Source of the DNA: JANQUM01 sp047630355
Lineage (GTDB): Bacteria > Bacteroidota > Bacteroidia > Cytophagales > Spirosomataceae
Assembly (NCBI GenBank): GCA_047630355.1
Contig: JBLHXN010000011.1
Coordinates: 1-55,551 of the forward strand
Length of the DNA: 55,551 nt
Direction: 5' to 3'
Below, piece by piece: positions 34,086-43,589 of the stretch (position 1 is the stretch's first letter; each line of letters opens with the position of its first letter). The translations under genes and the position numbers were made by a program. Below the pieces are notes generated by a model, which was not told the origin of the DNA, ran no database searches, and saw nothing but the letters and a program-made list of their open reading frames with translations.

Positions 34086-34686
34086 AAGTTGGGCGGCTGA
34101 ACAGCAGGAGGAAGACCCAACTTTTTTTACAAAAATGGCTGAAGGTCAAAAACCTGAATTTTTATGGATTGGCTGTGCCGACAGCCGTGCTCCGGCGGAT
34201 CGGATTACGGGCACCGAACCCGGCCATATTTTCGTGCATCGCAATGTTGCCAACCTCGTACTTCACACAGATTTTAATATGCTCAGCGTATTGCAATACG
34301 CCGTTGAAGTTTTAAAGGTGAAGCATATCATGGTTGTAGGGCATTACGGTTGCGGAGGCGTAAAAGCGGCTATGACTAACGATGACCTTGGGTTAATTAA
34401 CAAGTGGATTCGTAATATTAAAGACGTTTACGAAAAAAACCACGATGAACTGGAAGCGATAAAAGACGATGAAAAGCGTACCGACAGACTTTGCGAGCTA
34501 AATGTCTTGGCACAAGTAGATAGTCTTTTAAAAACGACCATTATTCAAAAATCGTGGAAAAGTACGGATTACCCGTCTGTTCACGGTTGTATTCTCGAAT
34601 TGACTTCTGGAAGAATTAGGCAGTTGATTCAGGTAGAGCCAAAAGACTTGAGTTCTATACCGAATATTTACAAGTACGAGGTGTAA
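34051..34686 (+). CDS. Beta-carbonic anhydrase
   Basis: 211 residues with zinc ligands C42 and D44/R46 in G-C-A-D-S-R, and H98 and C101 in G-H-Y-G-C-G-G. Beta-class motifs F-V-H-R-N-V-A-N-L and the two-helix end (S-V-H-G-C-I-L-E-L-T-S-G) are clear. It interconverts carbon dioxide and bicarbonate. The start at 34051 lies 35 bases inside the SulP frame; a later in-frame ATG would cut into the conserved N-terminal helix. The overlap suggests translational coupling with the transporter. Confidence 0.95.
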   Translation: MKAFQKLLLANKSWAAEQQEEDPTFFTKMAEGQKPEFLWIGCADSRAPADRITGTEPGHIFVHRNVANLVLHTDFNMLSVLQYAVEVLKVKHIMVVGHYGCGGVKAAMTNDDLGLINKWIRNIKDVYEKNHDELEAIKDDEKRTDRLCELNVLAQVDSLLKTTIIQKSWKSTDYPSVHGCILELTSGRIRQLIQVEPKDLSSIPNIYKYEV

Positions 34687-34709
34687 AGAAAAGTCTATAT
34701 TTTGATAAC

Positions 34710-34746
34710 AAAAATCCCGTTACGCAATAAGCGTAACGGGATTTTT
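34710..34746. terminator. Terminator between carbonic anhydrase and SusD genes
   Basis: Bases 34710-34725 pair perfectly with 34731-34746 around AATAA. A-run and T-run flanks make it bidirectional. Confidence 0.92.
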
Positions 34747-34783
34747 AATTTTGACAAGAATTTTTACTTGTCCGTATCTCTAC

Positions 34784-36085
34784 TTATTGGTTTATCGGAG
34801 TCGGAGTAAATATGTCTACTACGCCCGGGAAATTTTCGTTAGTATTTATCTCATTCTGAGCGTATATAAAACGCTGTGGAATAGTTGATGCCGTGCTGTT
34901 TTTAACGGGAACGCCAATTACATTCTTCGTACGACGTAAATCGTGGAATACCTGGAACGAACCAATTAATGTACAATACTTCTCTTCCAAAACCTGATTT
35001 ACTAAGGCAGTTCCAGTAGCAGTTGTCGCTGGGAATTCACCACCGTACGTTGTAGCTAAGTTTGTACGAACAGAGTTAAAGGCTGTACGTGCCCCTGTCT
35101 CATTTCCGGTACGTGCTAAAGCTTCCGCAAGAATCAATTGATTCTCTGACCACGAAATAAGAGGAAAAGCTGCATCAATCGCAAAGTAGCCGGTAGCAGT
35201 ATAATTTAATTCTTCACCATCAAAATACTTAGCAGAACGCTCCGCATCACCCGGAGTGGGCAATAAGCGAGCTCTTTCACCTTGAAGTAATTTTCTTAGG
35301 TTTGAACGAATCACAGTCAGGTAACCACCGCGTTGTAACACGCCGAATTGATAGTAAAGGTTCTGCTGACCAATAGTTGAACTGTGAAAAGCTGACAACG
35401 TCTTGTTAGGAGCAGAAATACCCTGAGCAGCTTCAGAAGCTGCGTTTGCGTAATCTTTCGCAATCAGGTAGTAACGAGCCTTCAATGTGTGTGCTACTTC
35501 AACCCACGAATATGCACCTGAGTACATTGGCATAGGCACGGCACCACCCGACTGAACATTGGCAATACCAGCAGAAAGTATCGTTTGTACAGAATTAAAT
35601 ACGTCAGCTTGTGCATCGTATTTTGGGTTCGGGAATTCGTTTGGCTGAATAGCCTCAGAATAAGGAACGTCTCCGAAAAGGGCGGCACCTTCTCCGGCTA
35701 ACCATCCTTCAATTATCTGAGAGATACCTTCAGCACCTCTGTTACCATCTTCCCGAGCTTTTTCCTGCACAAGTCTTGTTTGAGCAAGACCAGCGGTGTA
35801 GATATTACCCCAGGTATCGTCAAAGTCACCTGCGGTAACCTGATACGATTCGTACGAGATAAACTGACGGTCAGCTCCGGTAAACTGATCCGTAAAGATA
35901 CCGGCAAAACGTGCCGGTTGTGATTCGCTCAATAAAATTGAAGCTAAACCAGCCTGACCGATAATCAATCCACTTGGAGCATCGGTAAAATTATTTGGAT
36001 TGACGTTTACGTCTTCCACGTAACTTTCGCATCCAAGAGATAGCAAGCCCAATGCTGCTACTGTTAAAAATTTTATTTTCTTCAT
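34784..36085 (-). CDS. SusD/RagB family (SusD-like_2) lipoprotein
   Basis: 433 residues. A lipoprotein signal ends L-L-S-L-G-C-E-S, so it is anchored in the outer membrane. The body is helical, with TPR-like arms typical of SusD: P-N-N-F-T-D-A-P near the start, F-T-G-A-D-R, E-G-W-L-A-G-E-G-A-A-L-F-G-D-V-P-Y-S-E-A, and N-Q-L-I-L-A-E-A-L-A-R. It binds ligand on top of the TonB-dependent channel. It is downstream of the SusC gene on the same strand with 110 bp between, which holds a hairpin. No glycosidase is nearby, so the ligand could be a peptide or sugar. Confidence 0.93.
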   Translation of the reverse strand: MKKIKFLTVAALGLLSLGCESYVEDVNVNPNNFTDAPSGLIIGQAGLASILLSESQPARFAGIFTDQFTGADRQFISYESYQVTAGDFDDTWGNIYTAGLAQTRLVQEKAREDGNRGAEGISQIIEGWLAGEGAALFGDVPYSEAIQPNEFPNPKYDAQADVFNSVQTILSAGIANVQSGGAVPMPMYSGAYSWVEVAHTLKARYYLIAKDYANAASEAAQGISAPNKTLSAFHSSTIGQQNLYYQFGVLQRGGYLTVIRSNLRKLLQGERARLLPTPGDAERSAKYFDGEELNYTATGYFAIDAAFPLISWSENQLILAEALARTGNETGARTAFNSVRTNLATTYGGEFPATTATGTALVNQVLEEKYCTLIGSFQVFHDLRRTKNVIGVPVKNSTASTIPQRFIYAQNEINTNENFPGVVDIFTPTPINQ

Positions 36086-36140
36086 TGTATATTTCGGAAT
36101 GTTTTATGGAGATATAAGAAGTGAGAGGTAAGATCAGAGA

Positions 36141-36164
36141 AAGAGAATTCATTTAAATTCTCTT
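36141..36164 (-). other. Intercistronic hairpin between susC-like and susD-like genes
   Basis: AAGAGAATT (36141-36149) and AATTCTCTT (36156-36164) are reverse complements with a 6-base loop. It may reduce read-through or protect the upstream mRNA. Confidence 0.45.
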
Positions 36165-36195
36165 AGTCTCCAATCTCATGTCTCGTATCTTTTTT

Positions 36196-39100
36196 TTAGA
36201 ATCCTAATTTCACAGTTAGCATGTAAGAACCAGTACCCGGGTTTGTAAAGTAATCCAAACCACGACCTTTAGATGCACCTGTAAGGTTTAACTCAGGATC
36301 TACGTTCGGGAACGGAGACAAGATAAACAAGTTACGTCCGGTTACACCGATTGAAGCGTTAGATAGTTTCGCTTTTGAAATAAGGGTAGTTGGTAAATCG
36401 TAAGTTAATGATAGCTCACGAAGTTTAGTCCAAGAACCATCAATTACGAATTGCTCACCAACTGGTCCAAAACCACCACCGTTTCCAGTGTACCACTCAG
36501 AATCTAATAATACGTTACCGCCGCCAAAGTCAGCAATATTACCACGTACGAGTGTTCCTGATGCTACCGTACGACCGTCGGCAGTACGAAGTTCTTCAGT
36601 TGTAGTAAACTCATTAGCAGTTTCAGGAGAAATACCGAAGTAGTTCAAGACACCGGATGTACCTGCCCAAGTTTTGTTACCTTGGAACGTTTCAAACTGA
36701 GCAGACAAAGTAAATCCTTTGTATGAGAAGTTTGTTCCGATACCACCACGCCATTGCGGGTTAGGATCTCCCAGTATTCCTTCTTGAGGATCTACTGTAG
36801 GGAAACCATTTTCGTCTAAAACGTAGTTGCCGCCTTCATCGCGTGCCCACTTTCCACCCCATAGAGTTCCGAAAGGCTCGCCTTCAACTACACGTGAAGA
36901 TGTTCCGGTAAAACCGTTTAGGAACACTGACTGAGCACCGCTAAGGCTTTCAACAATGTTACGGTTTTGCGAGAAGTTCGCGTCAATTCTCCACTCAATA
37001 CCACGAGACTTAACCAAGCGTACACCCGCGTCAATCTCTATTCCTTTGTTAGAGATTTCGCCAGCATTACGCCATACGTCACCGAATCCGGTAGATGGAG
37101 CCAAATCAATTGCTAACAGAGCACCAGTAGTGGTACGGCTATAATGAGTTATTCCGAAATTCACTAAATTATTGAAAAAGCGGAAATCACCACCAATCTC
37201 GTATTCTTTTACCCGCTCAGGCTCTAAGTTAGGATTACCAGAACGGCTGCTCCGTGCAAACGGGTTGCCGTAAGTTGCTGCACCCAGAAAATCTCCCCAA
37301 GAAGAAGAACGGTCAAAAGCTCCGAACGTAGTACGGTTTGCGTAAGGAATTGGCTCAATACCAACTTCTCCGTACGATGCACGGATTTTACCAAAGCTAA
37401 GTGTATTGCTTGACATATTATTTGTGAATACCCAACCAGCTGATGCACTCGGGTAGAACACAGGGCTTGAAAGCGTAGAAGGCAATTCATACCGTCCGGT
37501 TGCTTCTAAGTATACCTGACCAAATAGTTCAGCGTTCACCACGGCGTAAGTCGCAGATTTACGTTGTTGTTGACGAGTAAGACCCGGGTTCTCATTTGCA
37601 GCACTTGCGTTTCCGAATATTCGTAAGTCACCCACAAATGGGTTAGTAAAGTCAGCAGAAGTAGCTCCAAAACTTGTGTAGTTTAAAGACTCCGCCTGAG
37701 CACCTAAAATCCAGCTAAAGTTTATATCGCTATTGATTATGTGCGTAGAGTTTAAGAAAACGTTTACGCTTTCATTACGCTCAGTAATCTCATTTCTGTT
37801 GAATGAACCAACACTAAATGAACCTGCTGAATTTACCGGGAAGAAAGTTTCACGGGCATCATTGTAAAAGTCAAAACCATAACGAGCCGTCAAGTTTAAG
37901 CCTTTGTAGATGTTCCAGTTAATCTCAGGATTGATGATAAAGCGATAAACATCACTCGTATTTTCCTGCTCATTGGTTGTCCAGCCCGGATTGTTATAAA
38001 TTGGGGCAGCATCTCCTAAGTAACGACGGTAGCCACGGTGCGAGTTTAATGTTGGAGCACCCGCTGCGTTATAATAAGTTCCTCGGTAATCAGTATTGTC
38101 AAAGTCAGGGGAAGTACGTAGGTAACCTAAGTATAAACCATTCAGGTTTGATCCTGTCTGAATACGGCTTGAATTAGTACGGATAAACGTAGAGTTAATT
38201 CTAACCTTTAGTTTTTCGGCTAATTGCGTTTCGTTGTTAACACGAACGGTAGAACGGCGGTAGTCAGAGTTTCCTTTGATGATACCTTCCTGATCCCAGT
38301 CAGAGAAACTCAAGTAAGTTGTGCTTCCGGCATTATTAAAGTTAATACCAACTGACTTATTCCATGTAAATCCGGTTTGGAAAACCTGATCACGGTTTTT
38401 ATCATTGAATACTTCGCGTGAGTTCTTACTTAGGATAGGGTAGTAAACGTTTCCACCATCGGCTTCAAAGCGTTGGTTTCCCTGACGAACTTCGTCTGCA
38501 CCACCCGGACGAGCAGCAATTTTATCACCCCAAGAGAATCCAGTGTTTGGAACATATAGGTAATCGTAAGCCTGATCTCCGTTTCCAGTTGCCCAGTAAC
38601 GAGGGTATCCTTGTCCGAAAGTGCCTTGCTTCTCGTATTCACGGTTAATCACATCCCAAGAAGTCTGATTTGTGATATTCACGCTTACTTTCTTTCCACC
38701 AGCGTTTCCACGCTTAGTCTGGATTAAGATTACACCGTTAGCCGCACCTGTTCCCCAAACCGCAGCCGCAGCCGCACCTTTAAGAATAGTAATGTTTGCA
38801 ATATCGTCAGGGTTAATATCATTCAAGCGTGACTGCTGAACAACACCGCCTGTATCACCAGAACCGATACTTGAGTTTGAAATTGGCACACCATCCAAAA
38901 TAATTAATGGTGAAGAGCTACCAGAGATTGTGTTTTGACCACGAATCTGAATATAAGCACCTGCTCCCGGATCACCCGAGTTACGCGTAATGGTCAAACC
39001 CGAAGTTTTCCCGGAAAGACCTTGAATAACGCCAGATTCTCCAGAACGTTGAAGAGCATCGGTGTCAATAATGGTTGATGAACTCATGTCATCATCTTTC

Positions 39101-39447
39101 TTTCTTTCCAAACCAAGGGCTGTTAGTACAATCACTTCGTTTAGTAAGTTTTCAGATTCAGCAAGAGATACGTTTACAATTGAGCGATTACCAACGGCAA
39201 TCTCCTGAGTCTGCATTCCAATAAAGCTAAAGATTAGCGTTTGGTTCTTACTAGCGGTAACGCTGTAATTACCTTCGCCGTCAGTTTGTGTACCCACACT
39301 GGTACCTTTCACTTGCACAGTAACACCCGGCAGTGCCGAGTCGTCACCAGCGGTAGTAACCTTTCCGGTTACCTTTGTCTGGGCGTAAGTGACACCAGCT
39401 GCTAACATAAGTAGCAGCGACAATAGTAGATTTCTTTTCATTAACAT
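36196..39447 (-). CDS. SusC/RagA family TonB-linked outer membrane protein
   Basis: 1083 residues. A signal peptide (M-K-R-N-L-L-L-S-L-L-L-M-L-A-A-G) may start at 39441; 39447 adds two residues. It is followed by a carboxypeptidase-regulatory-like domain (V-T-G-K-V-T-T-A-G...L-P-G-V-T-V-Q-V-K-G-T), a plug (A-L-G-L-E-R-K-K-D-D, then I-R-G-Q-N-T-I-S-G-S-S-S-P-L-I-I-L-D-G) and a long beta barrel ending Y-M-L-T-V-K-L-G-F. It imports a ligand bound by the SusD lipoprotein, using TonB energy. A -7 element TAATTTTG (39478-39485, minus strand) lies 31 bases upstream. No ECF sigma/anti-sigma pair is adjacent. Confidence 0.96.
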   Translation of the reverse strand: MLMKRNLLLSLLLMLAAGVTYAQTKVTGKVTTAGDDSALPGVTVQVKGTSVGTQTDGEGNYSVTASKNQTLIFSFIGMQTQEIAVGNRSIVNVSLAESENLLNEVIVLTALGLERKKDDDMSSSTIIDTDALQRSGESGVIQGLSGKTSGLTITRNSGDPGAGAYIQIRGQNTISGSSSPLIILDGVPISNSSIGSGDTGGVVQQSRLNDINPDDIANITILKGAAAAAVWGTGAANGVILIQTKRGNAGGKKVSVNITNQTSWDVINREYEKQGTFGQGYPRYWATGNGDQAYDYLYVPNTGFSWGDKIAARPGGADEVRQGNQRFEADGGNVYYPILSKNSREVFNDKNRDQVFQTGFTWNKSVGINFNNAGSTTYLSFSDWDQEGIIKGNSDYRRSTVRVNNETQLAEKLKVRINSTFIRTNSSRIQTGSNLNGLYLGYLRTSPDFDNTDYRGTYYNAAGAPTLNSHRGYRRYLGDAAPIYNNPGWTTNEQENTSDVYRFIINPEINWNIYKGLNLTARYGFDFYNDARETFFPVNSAGSFSVGSFNRNEITERNESVNVFLNSTHIINSDINFSWILGAQAESLNYTSFGATSADFTNPFVGDLRIFGNASAANENPGLTRQQQRKSATYAVVNAELFGQVYLEATGRYELPSTLSSPVFYPSASAGWVFTNNMSSNTLSFGKIRASYGEVGIEPIPYANRTTFGAFDRSSSWGDFLGAATYGNPFARSSRSGNPNLEPERVKEYEIGGDFRFFNNLVNFGITHYSRTTTGALLAIDLAPSTGFGDVWRNAGEISNKGIEIDAGVRLVKSRGIEWRIDANFSQNRNIVESLSGAQSVFLNGFTGTSSRVVEGEPFGTLWGGKWARDEGGNYVLDENGFPTVDPQEGILGDPNPQWRGGIGTNFSYKGFTLSAQFETFQGNKTWAGTSGVLNYFGISPETANEFTTTEELRTADGRTVASGTLVRGNIADFGGGNVLLDSEWYTGNGGGFGPVGEQFVIDGSWTKLRELSLTYDLPTTLISKAKLSNASIGVTGRNLFILSPFPNVDPELNLTGASKGRGLDYFTNPGTGSYMLTVKLGF

Positions 39448-39760
39448 TTTAGTTTAGGTAAATAATTTAATACACTACAAAATTATTAAATAAATGTAAT
39501 AATGTGTTAATAATTGGGCGAGAATTTTTCAAAACGATTTTTAAGATTGCGTAATATGAATAATGCAACATTTCCTTTGGTTGACGAGTAATGTAGAATG
39601 ATTGTGGTCAGGAAGAGCTCAGGAGTAGCATAAAGTTCTAAATAACTACGTCAAAGCAGGCAAGAAGAACCTCGTAATTTAGTATGCATGCCGAGTAATT
39701 AAATTAGTTGCCTATACATGTAATTGTTGGAATAGTACAAGATAATGTAGGAAGCTTGTA
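39448..39760. other. 313-bp gap: SusC promoter region and terminator of the CrtA-like gene
   Basis: It holds the likely SusC -7 element (39478-39485) and a hairpin AATAGTACAAG/CTTGTACTATT (39731-39741 and 39755-39765) that overlaps the stop codon of the CrtA-like gene on the minus strand. No gene is seen. Confidence 0.6.
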
Positions 39761-40435
39761 CTATTTTAACTCATTACTACCTACCTCAATAGGTATAAAT
39801 CTCGCAAATAACTCTTCAGAATACCAGCCTTTGGTACGGGTTTGCTTAACTACATCAGCGTGTTCACGTTGACGATAAGCAAACTTTTTAACGCTTTCAA
39901 GGTCTTTCCAAACTGAAAAAGTTGCTTGTTTTATAAACGGGACTTCGCCAATGCCGACGGAGGTGATAAACCCTTCCGCCGAATCCATTGAACCTGCCAC
40001 TTTGGGTACATTTTTCCAGAAATCCTGTGCTTTTGAAAGCCGGATGGTAGCTCGGGTAAGTACAGCAATTGGTCCGGTGTATGTTCTGTCGGGTTTCGGG
40101 TTCCCGAACGGTTCTTTGCCGTCCCATTTTCCGTGAGATTCGTACGGAGTGCAGAGATAATCTGTTCGCTCATCAGTGAATTTTTTCCACCAGCGAGTAA
40201 TAAATGAGCTTTCGTTAAAGTTTTGATAATCTGCTTCGTTTTCCCAAACGGTCATTAATGCCCACTGCTGCCAATCAGGATTTACGTCGAATGTGCCATT
40301 CTTTCCGCAACCCATTAATTTCCAAAACTTAACATTTTTATTCAGCATTAGCGGAAGCCTGAAAAATGCCATGGACAAAATTCCCAAAAAAGATTTTGAT
40401 TTACTGTACTTTACAATGTTGAGAGCAACAATCAT
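39761..40435 (-). CDS. CrtA-like (spheroidene monooxygenase-type) protein
   Basis: 224 residues that follow the CrtA pattern: an early F-W-K-L-M-G-C-G motif near 37, W-A-L-M-T-V-W-E-N-E-A-D, G-P-I-A-V-L-T-R-A-T-I-R-L, W-K-N-V-P, F-I-K-Q-A-T-F-S-V-W-K-D, and the end Y-R-Q-R-E-H-A-D-V-V then W-Y-S-E-E-L-F-A-R-F. CrtA adds keto groups to carotenoids using heme; relatives in non-phototrophs may have other roles. It is divergent from the DUF547 gene. No phytoene synthase or desaturase is in the window. Confidence 0.75.
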   Translation of the reverse strand: MIVALNIVKYSKSKSFLGILSMAFFRLPLMLNKNVKFWKLMGCGKNGTFDVNPDWQQWALMTVWENEADYQNFNESSFITRWWKKFTDERTDYLCTPYESHGKWDGKEPFGNPKPDRTYTGPIAVLTRATIRLSKAQDFWKNVPKVAGSMDSAEGFITSVGIGEVPFIKQATFSVWKDLESVKKFAYRQREHADVVKQTRTKGWYSEELFARFIPIEVGSNELK

Positions 40436-40546
40436 GGAATGATTTTTTATTAGATGACTTTATATTAACAATACGTTACAAACCAAATTTTGGTGTTGGG
40501 CGTATATAGATTGATATTAACACAAACACTACGTAAACATTCAAAG

Positions 40547-41308
40547 ATGAAAATCGTTAACTTATTTATTATTTTATTACTGTCAATACAAGGATGTACA
40601 GCGGTAACTACCCCAACTTCTACGGCGGATCCGATTTCGCACAGTATTTGGGACGGGCTTTTAAAGAAGCACGTTGACAATAAAGGTTTTGTTAATTACG
40701 CTGGTTTCAAAAAAGACCAGGCTCAATTAAAAAAGTACCTGACTATGGTCGAGAAAAACGCCCCCGCGAAATCATGGAGTAAAGATGAAGAACTTACTTA
40801 CTGGATAAACGCTTATAATGCTTTTACCATTCAATTGATTCTGGATAATGCCGATAAGAATATTACGAGCATTAAAGATATCGGTAGTAAAATCAAAATT
40901 CCGTTTGTGAACACACCATGGGATGTTAAATTCATTAATATTGGTGGTGATAAAATGGACTTAAACAACATCGAACACGGTATTATTCGTAAGAAATTTA
41001 AAGAGCCACGCATTCACTTTGCATTGGTTTGTGCGGCAATGTCTTGCCCTCCGTTGCGTAACGAAGCCTTCACGGCAAAAAATCTTGATAAACAATTACA
41101 AGATCAAGGTGAAAAGTTTATTAACGATGCCTCTAAAAATAAGATAACTGCTAACTCAATAAAAATTACCAAAATTTTAGATTGGTACGGCGGAGATTTT
41201 AATAAGTCGAAGGTTGATATAATAAACGATTACTCGAAAACTAAAGTAAACAAAGACGCTGCAGTTTCATATATGAATTATAATTGGGCATTGAACGGAA
41301 AATTGTAA
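40547..41308 (+). CDS. DUF547 lipoprotein
   Basis: The ATG at 40547 starts a lipoprotein signal (hydrophobic run ending S-I-Q-G-C). 253 residues. The DUF547 core shows W-I-N-A-Y-N-A-F-T-I-Q-L-I, a D-x-x-x-x-E-H-G-I-I-R run, and H-F-A-L-V-C-A-A-M-S-C-P-P-L-R-N-E-A-F. The function is unknown; the fold resembles thiol enzymes and the Cys/His arrangement could be catalytic. It is 102 bp upstream of the Cry-DASH gene. Confidence 0.88.
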   Translation: MKIVNLFIILLLSIQGCTAVTTPTSTADPISHSIWDGLLKKHVDNKGFVNYAGFKKDQAQLKKYLTMVEKNAPAKSWSKDEELTYWINAYNAFTIQLILDNADKNITSIKDIGSKIKIPFVNTPWDVKFINIGGDKMDLNNIEHGIIRKKFKEPRIHFALVCAAMSCPPLRNEAFTAKNLDKQLQDQGEKFINDASKNKITANSIKITKILDWYGGDFNKSKVDIINDYSKTKVNKDAAVSYMNYNWALNGKL

Positions 41309-41410
41309 ACAAATCAGGCGAATATTGATTTATAAAAGATGGAATGGCTTATTTAGTTGTTCCATCTTTTTAATTACAGACAATCTAAAATTTCACGTTC
41401 AATCAACAAA

Positions 41411-42841
41411 ATGTCAAACGTAGTTTATTGGTTTCGGAATGACTTACGTCTGCACGATAACGAAGCTCTTGCAAGAGCCGTCAGCTTAGGAAATGTAACT
41501 CCCGTGTATGTAATTGATAATCGCAACTTTGAGCCCACCACTATTGGGTACAAGCGGACAGGGAAATACCGAGCGAAATTTTTATTAGAATCTTTAACTG
41601 ACTTACAACAGAATTTACAAAAGATAGGCTCTGATCTTATTATAAGAATCGGGCATCCCGAAGAAATAGTTGCTGAAATTGCTCACAAAATCAAAGCAAC
41701 GCACGTAGTTCTTTCCAAAGAAGCCACGCAGGAAGAAACCACAATTGAGTCTGAGCTTTCTTTGACCCTGAAACAACATAATATTGACATCGAATTGATT
41801 TGGACAAACACGCTGTATCATCCGCGTGATTTGCCGTTTCAAATGCATTTTCTACCCGATGTATTCAGTACTTTTCGTAAAAAAGTGGAAAACCGATCGG
41901 AGGTAAGAAGTACTTTTCCTACAATTACGGAACTTGGCGAGATAGCTTCTTTGAAGAATATGCCCATACCAACTTTAGAAGATATTGGGTTTGAATCTTT
42001 TGATGTTGACGAACGTGCTGTTCTTGATTTTAAAGGCGGGGAAAGAGCTGGTCTTGAGCGTCTTCACTATTACCTCTGGGAGCAAGACCTGCTCAAAACC
42101 TACAAAGAAACCCGAAACGGACTGGTGGGCGGGGATTATTCCTCAAAATTCTCAGCTTGGTTGAGTTTAGGGTGTCTTTCGCCTCGCCACATTTACGAAG
42201 AAATAAAACGCTACGAAGCCGAGCGAATAGCTAATAAGTCTACTTATTGGTTAATTTTTGAACTTATCTGGCGGGATTTCTATCACTTCATTGCTCTGAA
42301 ATACGGGGTGCGGTTATTTAAGAGGAGCGGTATCAAGCACGATATGAATAAATCCTGGAATCAGGATGAGAGGGGTTTTACGAAATGGGTGAACGGAGAA
42401 ACGGGCGTTCCTTTTGTAGACGCAAACATGCGGGAAATTAAAGAAACGGGATTTATGTCTAACCGCGGACGGCAAAATGTGGCGAGTTTTCTGACCAAAG
42501 ATTTAGGAATCGAATGGTGGTGGGGAGCTATGTATTTTGAGAGTTTACTGGTAGATTACGACGTTTGCAGTAACTGGGGAAACTGGAATTACGCTTCGGG
42601 GATTGGCAATGACCCGCGTGAAGACCGTTATTTTAATATTTCAAAACAGTCAACTAATTACGATCCCGAGGCAGAATATATAAAACTCTGGCTTCCCGAA
42701 CTCAAAGACGTTCCCGCCGAAAAGATCAACGAAGTGGGTTTACTTACGCAGGCTCAGCAAAAAGAATACGGCGTACAAATTGGAGTAGATTATCCAAATC
42801 CGTATGTTGATGTCAAGAAATGGCGGAAATCCGTCCGGTAA
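41411..42841 (+). CDS. DASH-family cryptochrome
   Basis: The ATG at 41411 opens at the photolyase domain (M-S-N-V-V-Y-W-F-R-N-D-L-R-L-H-D-N-E-A-L). 476 residues, typical size. The FAD-binding half shows W-L-S-L-G-C-L-S-P-R-H, W-R-D-F-Y-H-F, G-F-M-S-N-R-G-R-Q-N-V-A-S and W-G-N-W-N-Y-A-S-G-I-G-N-D-P-R-E-D-R-Y-F-N, which marks the DASH class. It repairs pyrimidine dimers in single-stranded DNA or acts as a light signal. With the CrtA-like gene nearby, light response is plausible. Confidence 0.95.
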   Translation: MSNVVYWFRNDLRLHDNEALARAVSLGNVTPVYVIDNRNFEPTTIGYKRTGKYRAKFLLESLTDLQQNLQKIGSDLIIRIGHPEEIVAEIAHKIKATHVVLSKEATQEETTIESELSLTLKQHNIDIELIWTNTLYHPRDLPFQMHFLPDVFSTFRKKVENRSEVRSTFPTITELGEIASLKNMPIPTLEDIGFESFDVDERAVLDFKGGERAGLERLHYYLWEQDLLKTYKETRNGLVGGDYSSKFSAWLSLGCLSPRHIYEEIKRYEAERIANKSTYWLIFELIWRDFYHFIALKYGVRLFKRSGIKHDMNKSWNQDERGFTKWVNGETGVPFVDANMREIKETGFMSNRGRQNVASFLTKDLGIEWWWGAMYFESLLVDYDVCSNWGNWNYASGIGNDPREDRYFNISKQSTNYDPEAEYIKLWLPELKDVPAEKINEVGLLTQAQQKEYGVQIGVDYPNPYVDVKKWRKSVR

Positions 42842-42865
42842 AACGCCCGTCTATCATGGACTTCA

Positions 42866-42896
42866 ATTGATATTAGATTCTTTTTTTATACTTTTG
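42866..42896 (+). promoter_or_regulatory. Promoter for the LemA-TPM operon
   Basis: TTG (42867-42869), 19 bp, then TACTTTTG (42889-42896), an exact TAnnTTTG match. The lemA ATG is at 42936. Confidence 0.6.
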
Positions 42897-42935
42897 GAAA
42901 ACAAACCTTTTTTTACCTCTAAAACAGAAAAATAA

Positions 42936-43517
42936 ATGAAACGTACTACTTTAATAATCGTTGTTCTACTTGGTTTATTCGGCGTATATGGCTGTTCAAG
43001 TTACAACGGATTAGTACAAAAAGACGAAACCGTAAAAGGTGCGTGGTCTAAAGTACAGACGCAATACCAACGTCGTGCCGATCTTATTCCAAATTTAGTA
43101 AACACCGTAAAAGGTGCCGCTGATTTTGAGAAAGAGACGCTCACGCAAGTGATTCAGGCTCGTGCAAGTGCTACCAGCATGAACATAGATGCTGGTGATC
43201 TCACGCCAGAAAATATTCAGAAATTTCAGGCAGCTCAGGATAAGTTAAGCGGAGCGTTGAGTCGGTTATTGGTTTCGGTAGAACGTTACCCTGAACTAAA
43301 GGCAAACCAAAACTTTTTGGATTTGCAGGCTCAATTAGAAGGCACTGAAAACCGGATTGCCGTTGCCCGAAATGATTTCAACACCACCGTTCAGGATTAT
43401 AACCAGTCCGTGCGAGTATTCCCGGCTGCTATCTTTGCTGGCTTGTTCGGCTTTGATCAGAAAGGGTATTTTGAAGGAACCGAAGCATCTCAAACCGCTC
43501 CTTCAGTAGCATTTTGA
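42936..43517 (+). CDS. lemA: LemA family lipoprotein
   Basis: 193 residues. A lipoprotein signal ends G-V-Y-G-C-S-S. The LemA core has the family's first-helix signature (V-K-G-A-W-S-K-V-Q-T-Q-Y-Q-R-R-A-D-L-I-P-N-L-V) and a long antiparallel bundle with L-E-G-T-E-N-R-I-A-V-A-R-N-D-F-N. The role in the envelope is unknown. It heads an operon with two TPM genes, a common trio in Bacteroidota. Confidence 0.95.
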   Translation: MKRTTLIIVVLLGLFGVYGCSSYNGLVQKDETVKGAWSKVQTQYQRRADLIPNLVNTVKGAADFEKETLTQVIQARASATSMNIDAGDLTPENIQKFQAAQDKLSGALSRLLVSVERYPELKANQNFLDLQAQLEGTENRIAVARNDFNTTVQDYNQSVRVFPAAIFAGLFGFDQKGYFEGTEASQTAPSVAF

Positions 43518-43540
43518 GAAGATAGATTCAATCAAGTATC

Positions 43541-43572
43541 AACCCTTACAGGTTTTAAAATCTGTAAGGGTT
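43541..43572 (+). other. Hairpin between lemA and the first TPM gene
   Basis: AACCCTTACAG (43541-43551) pairs perfectly with CTGTAAGGGTT (43562-43572). It lies in the 72-bp gap inside the operon and may be a partial terminator or a palindromic repeat. Confidence 0.5.
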
Positions 43573-43589
43573 ACTTTATTTATTAAATT

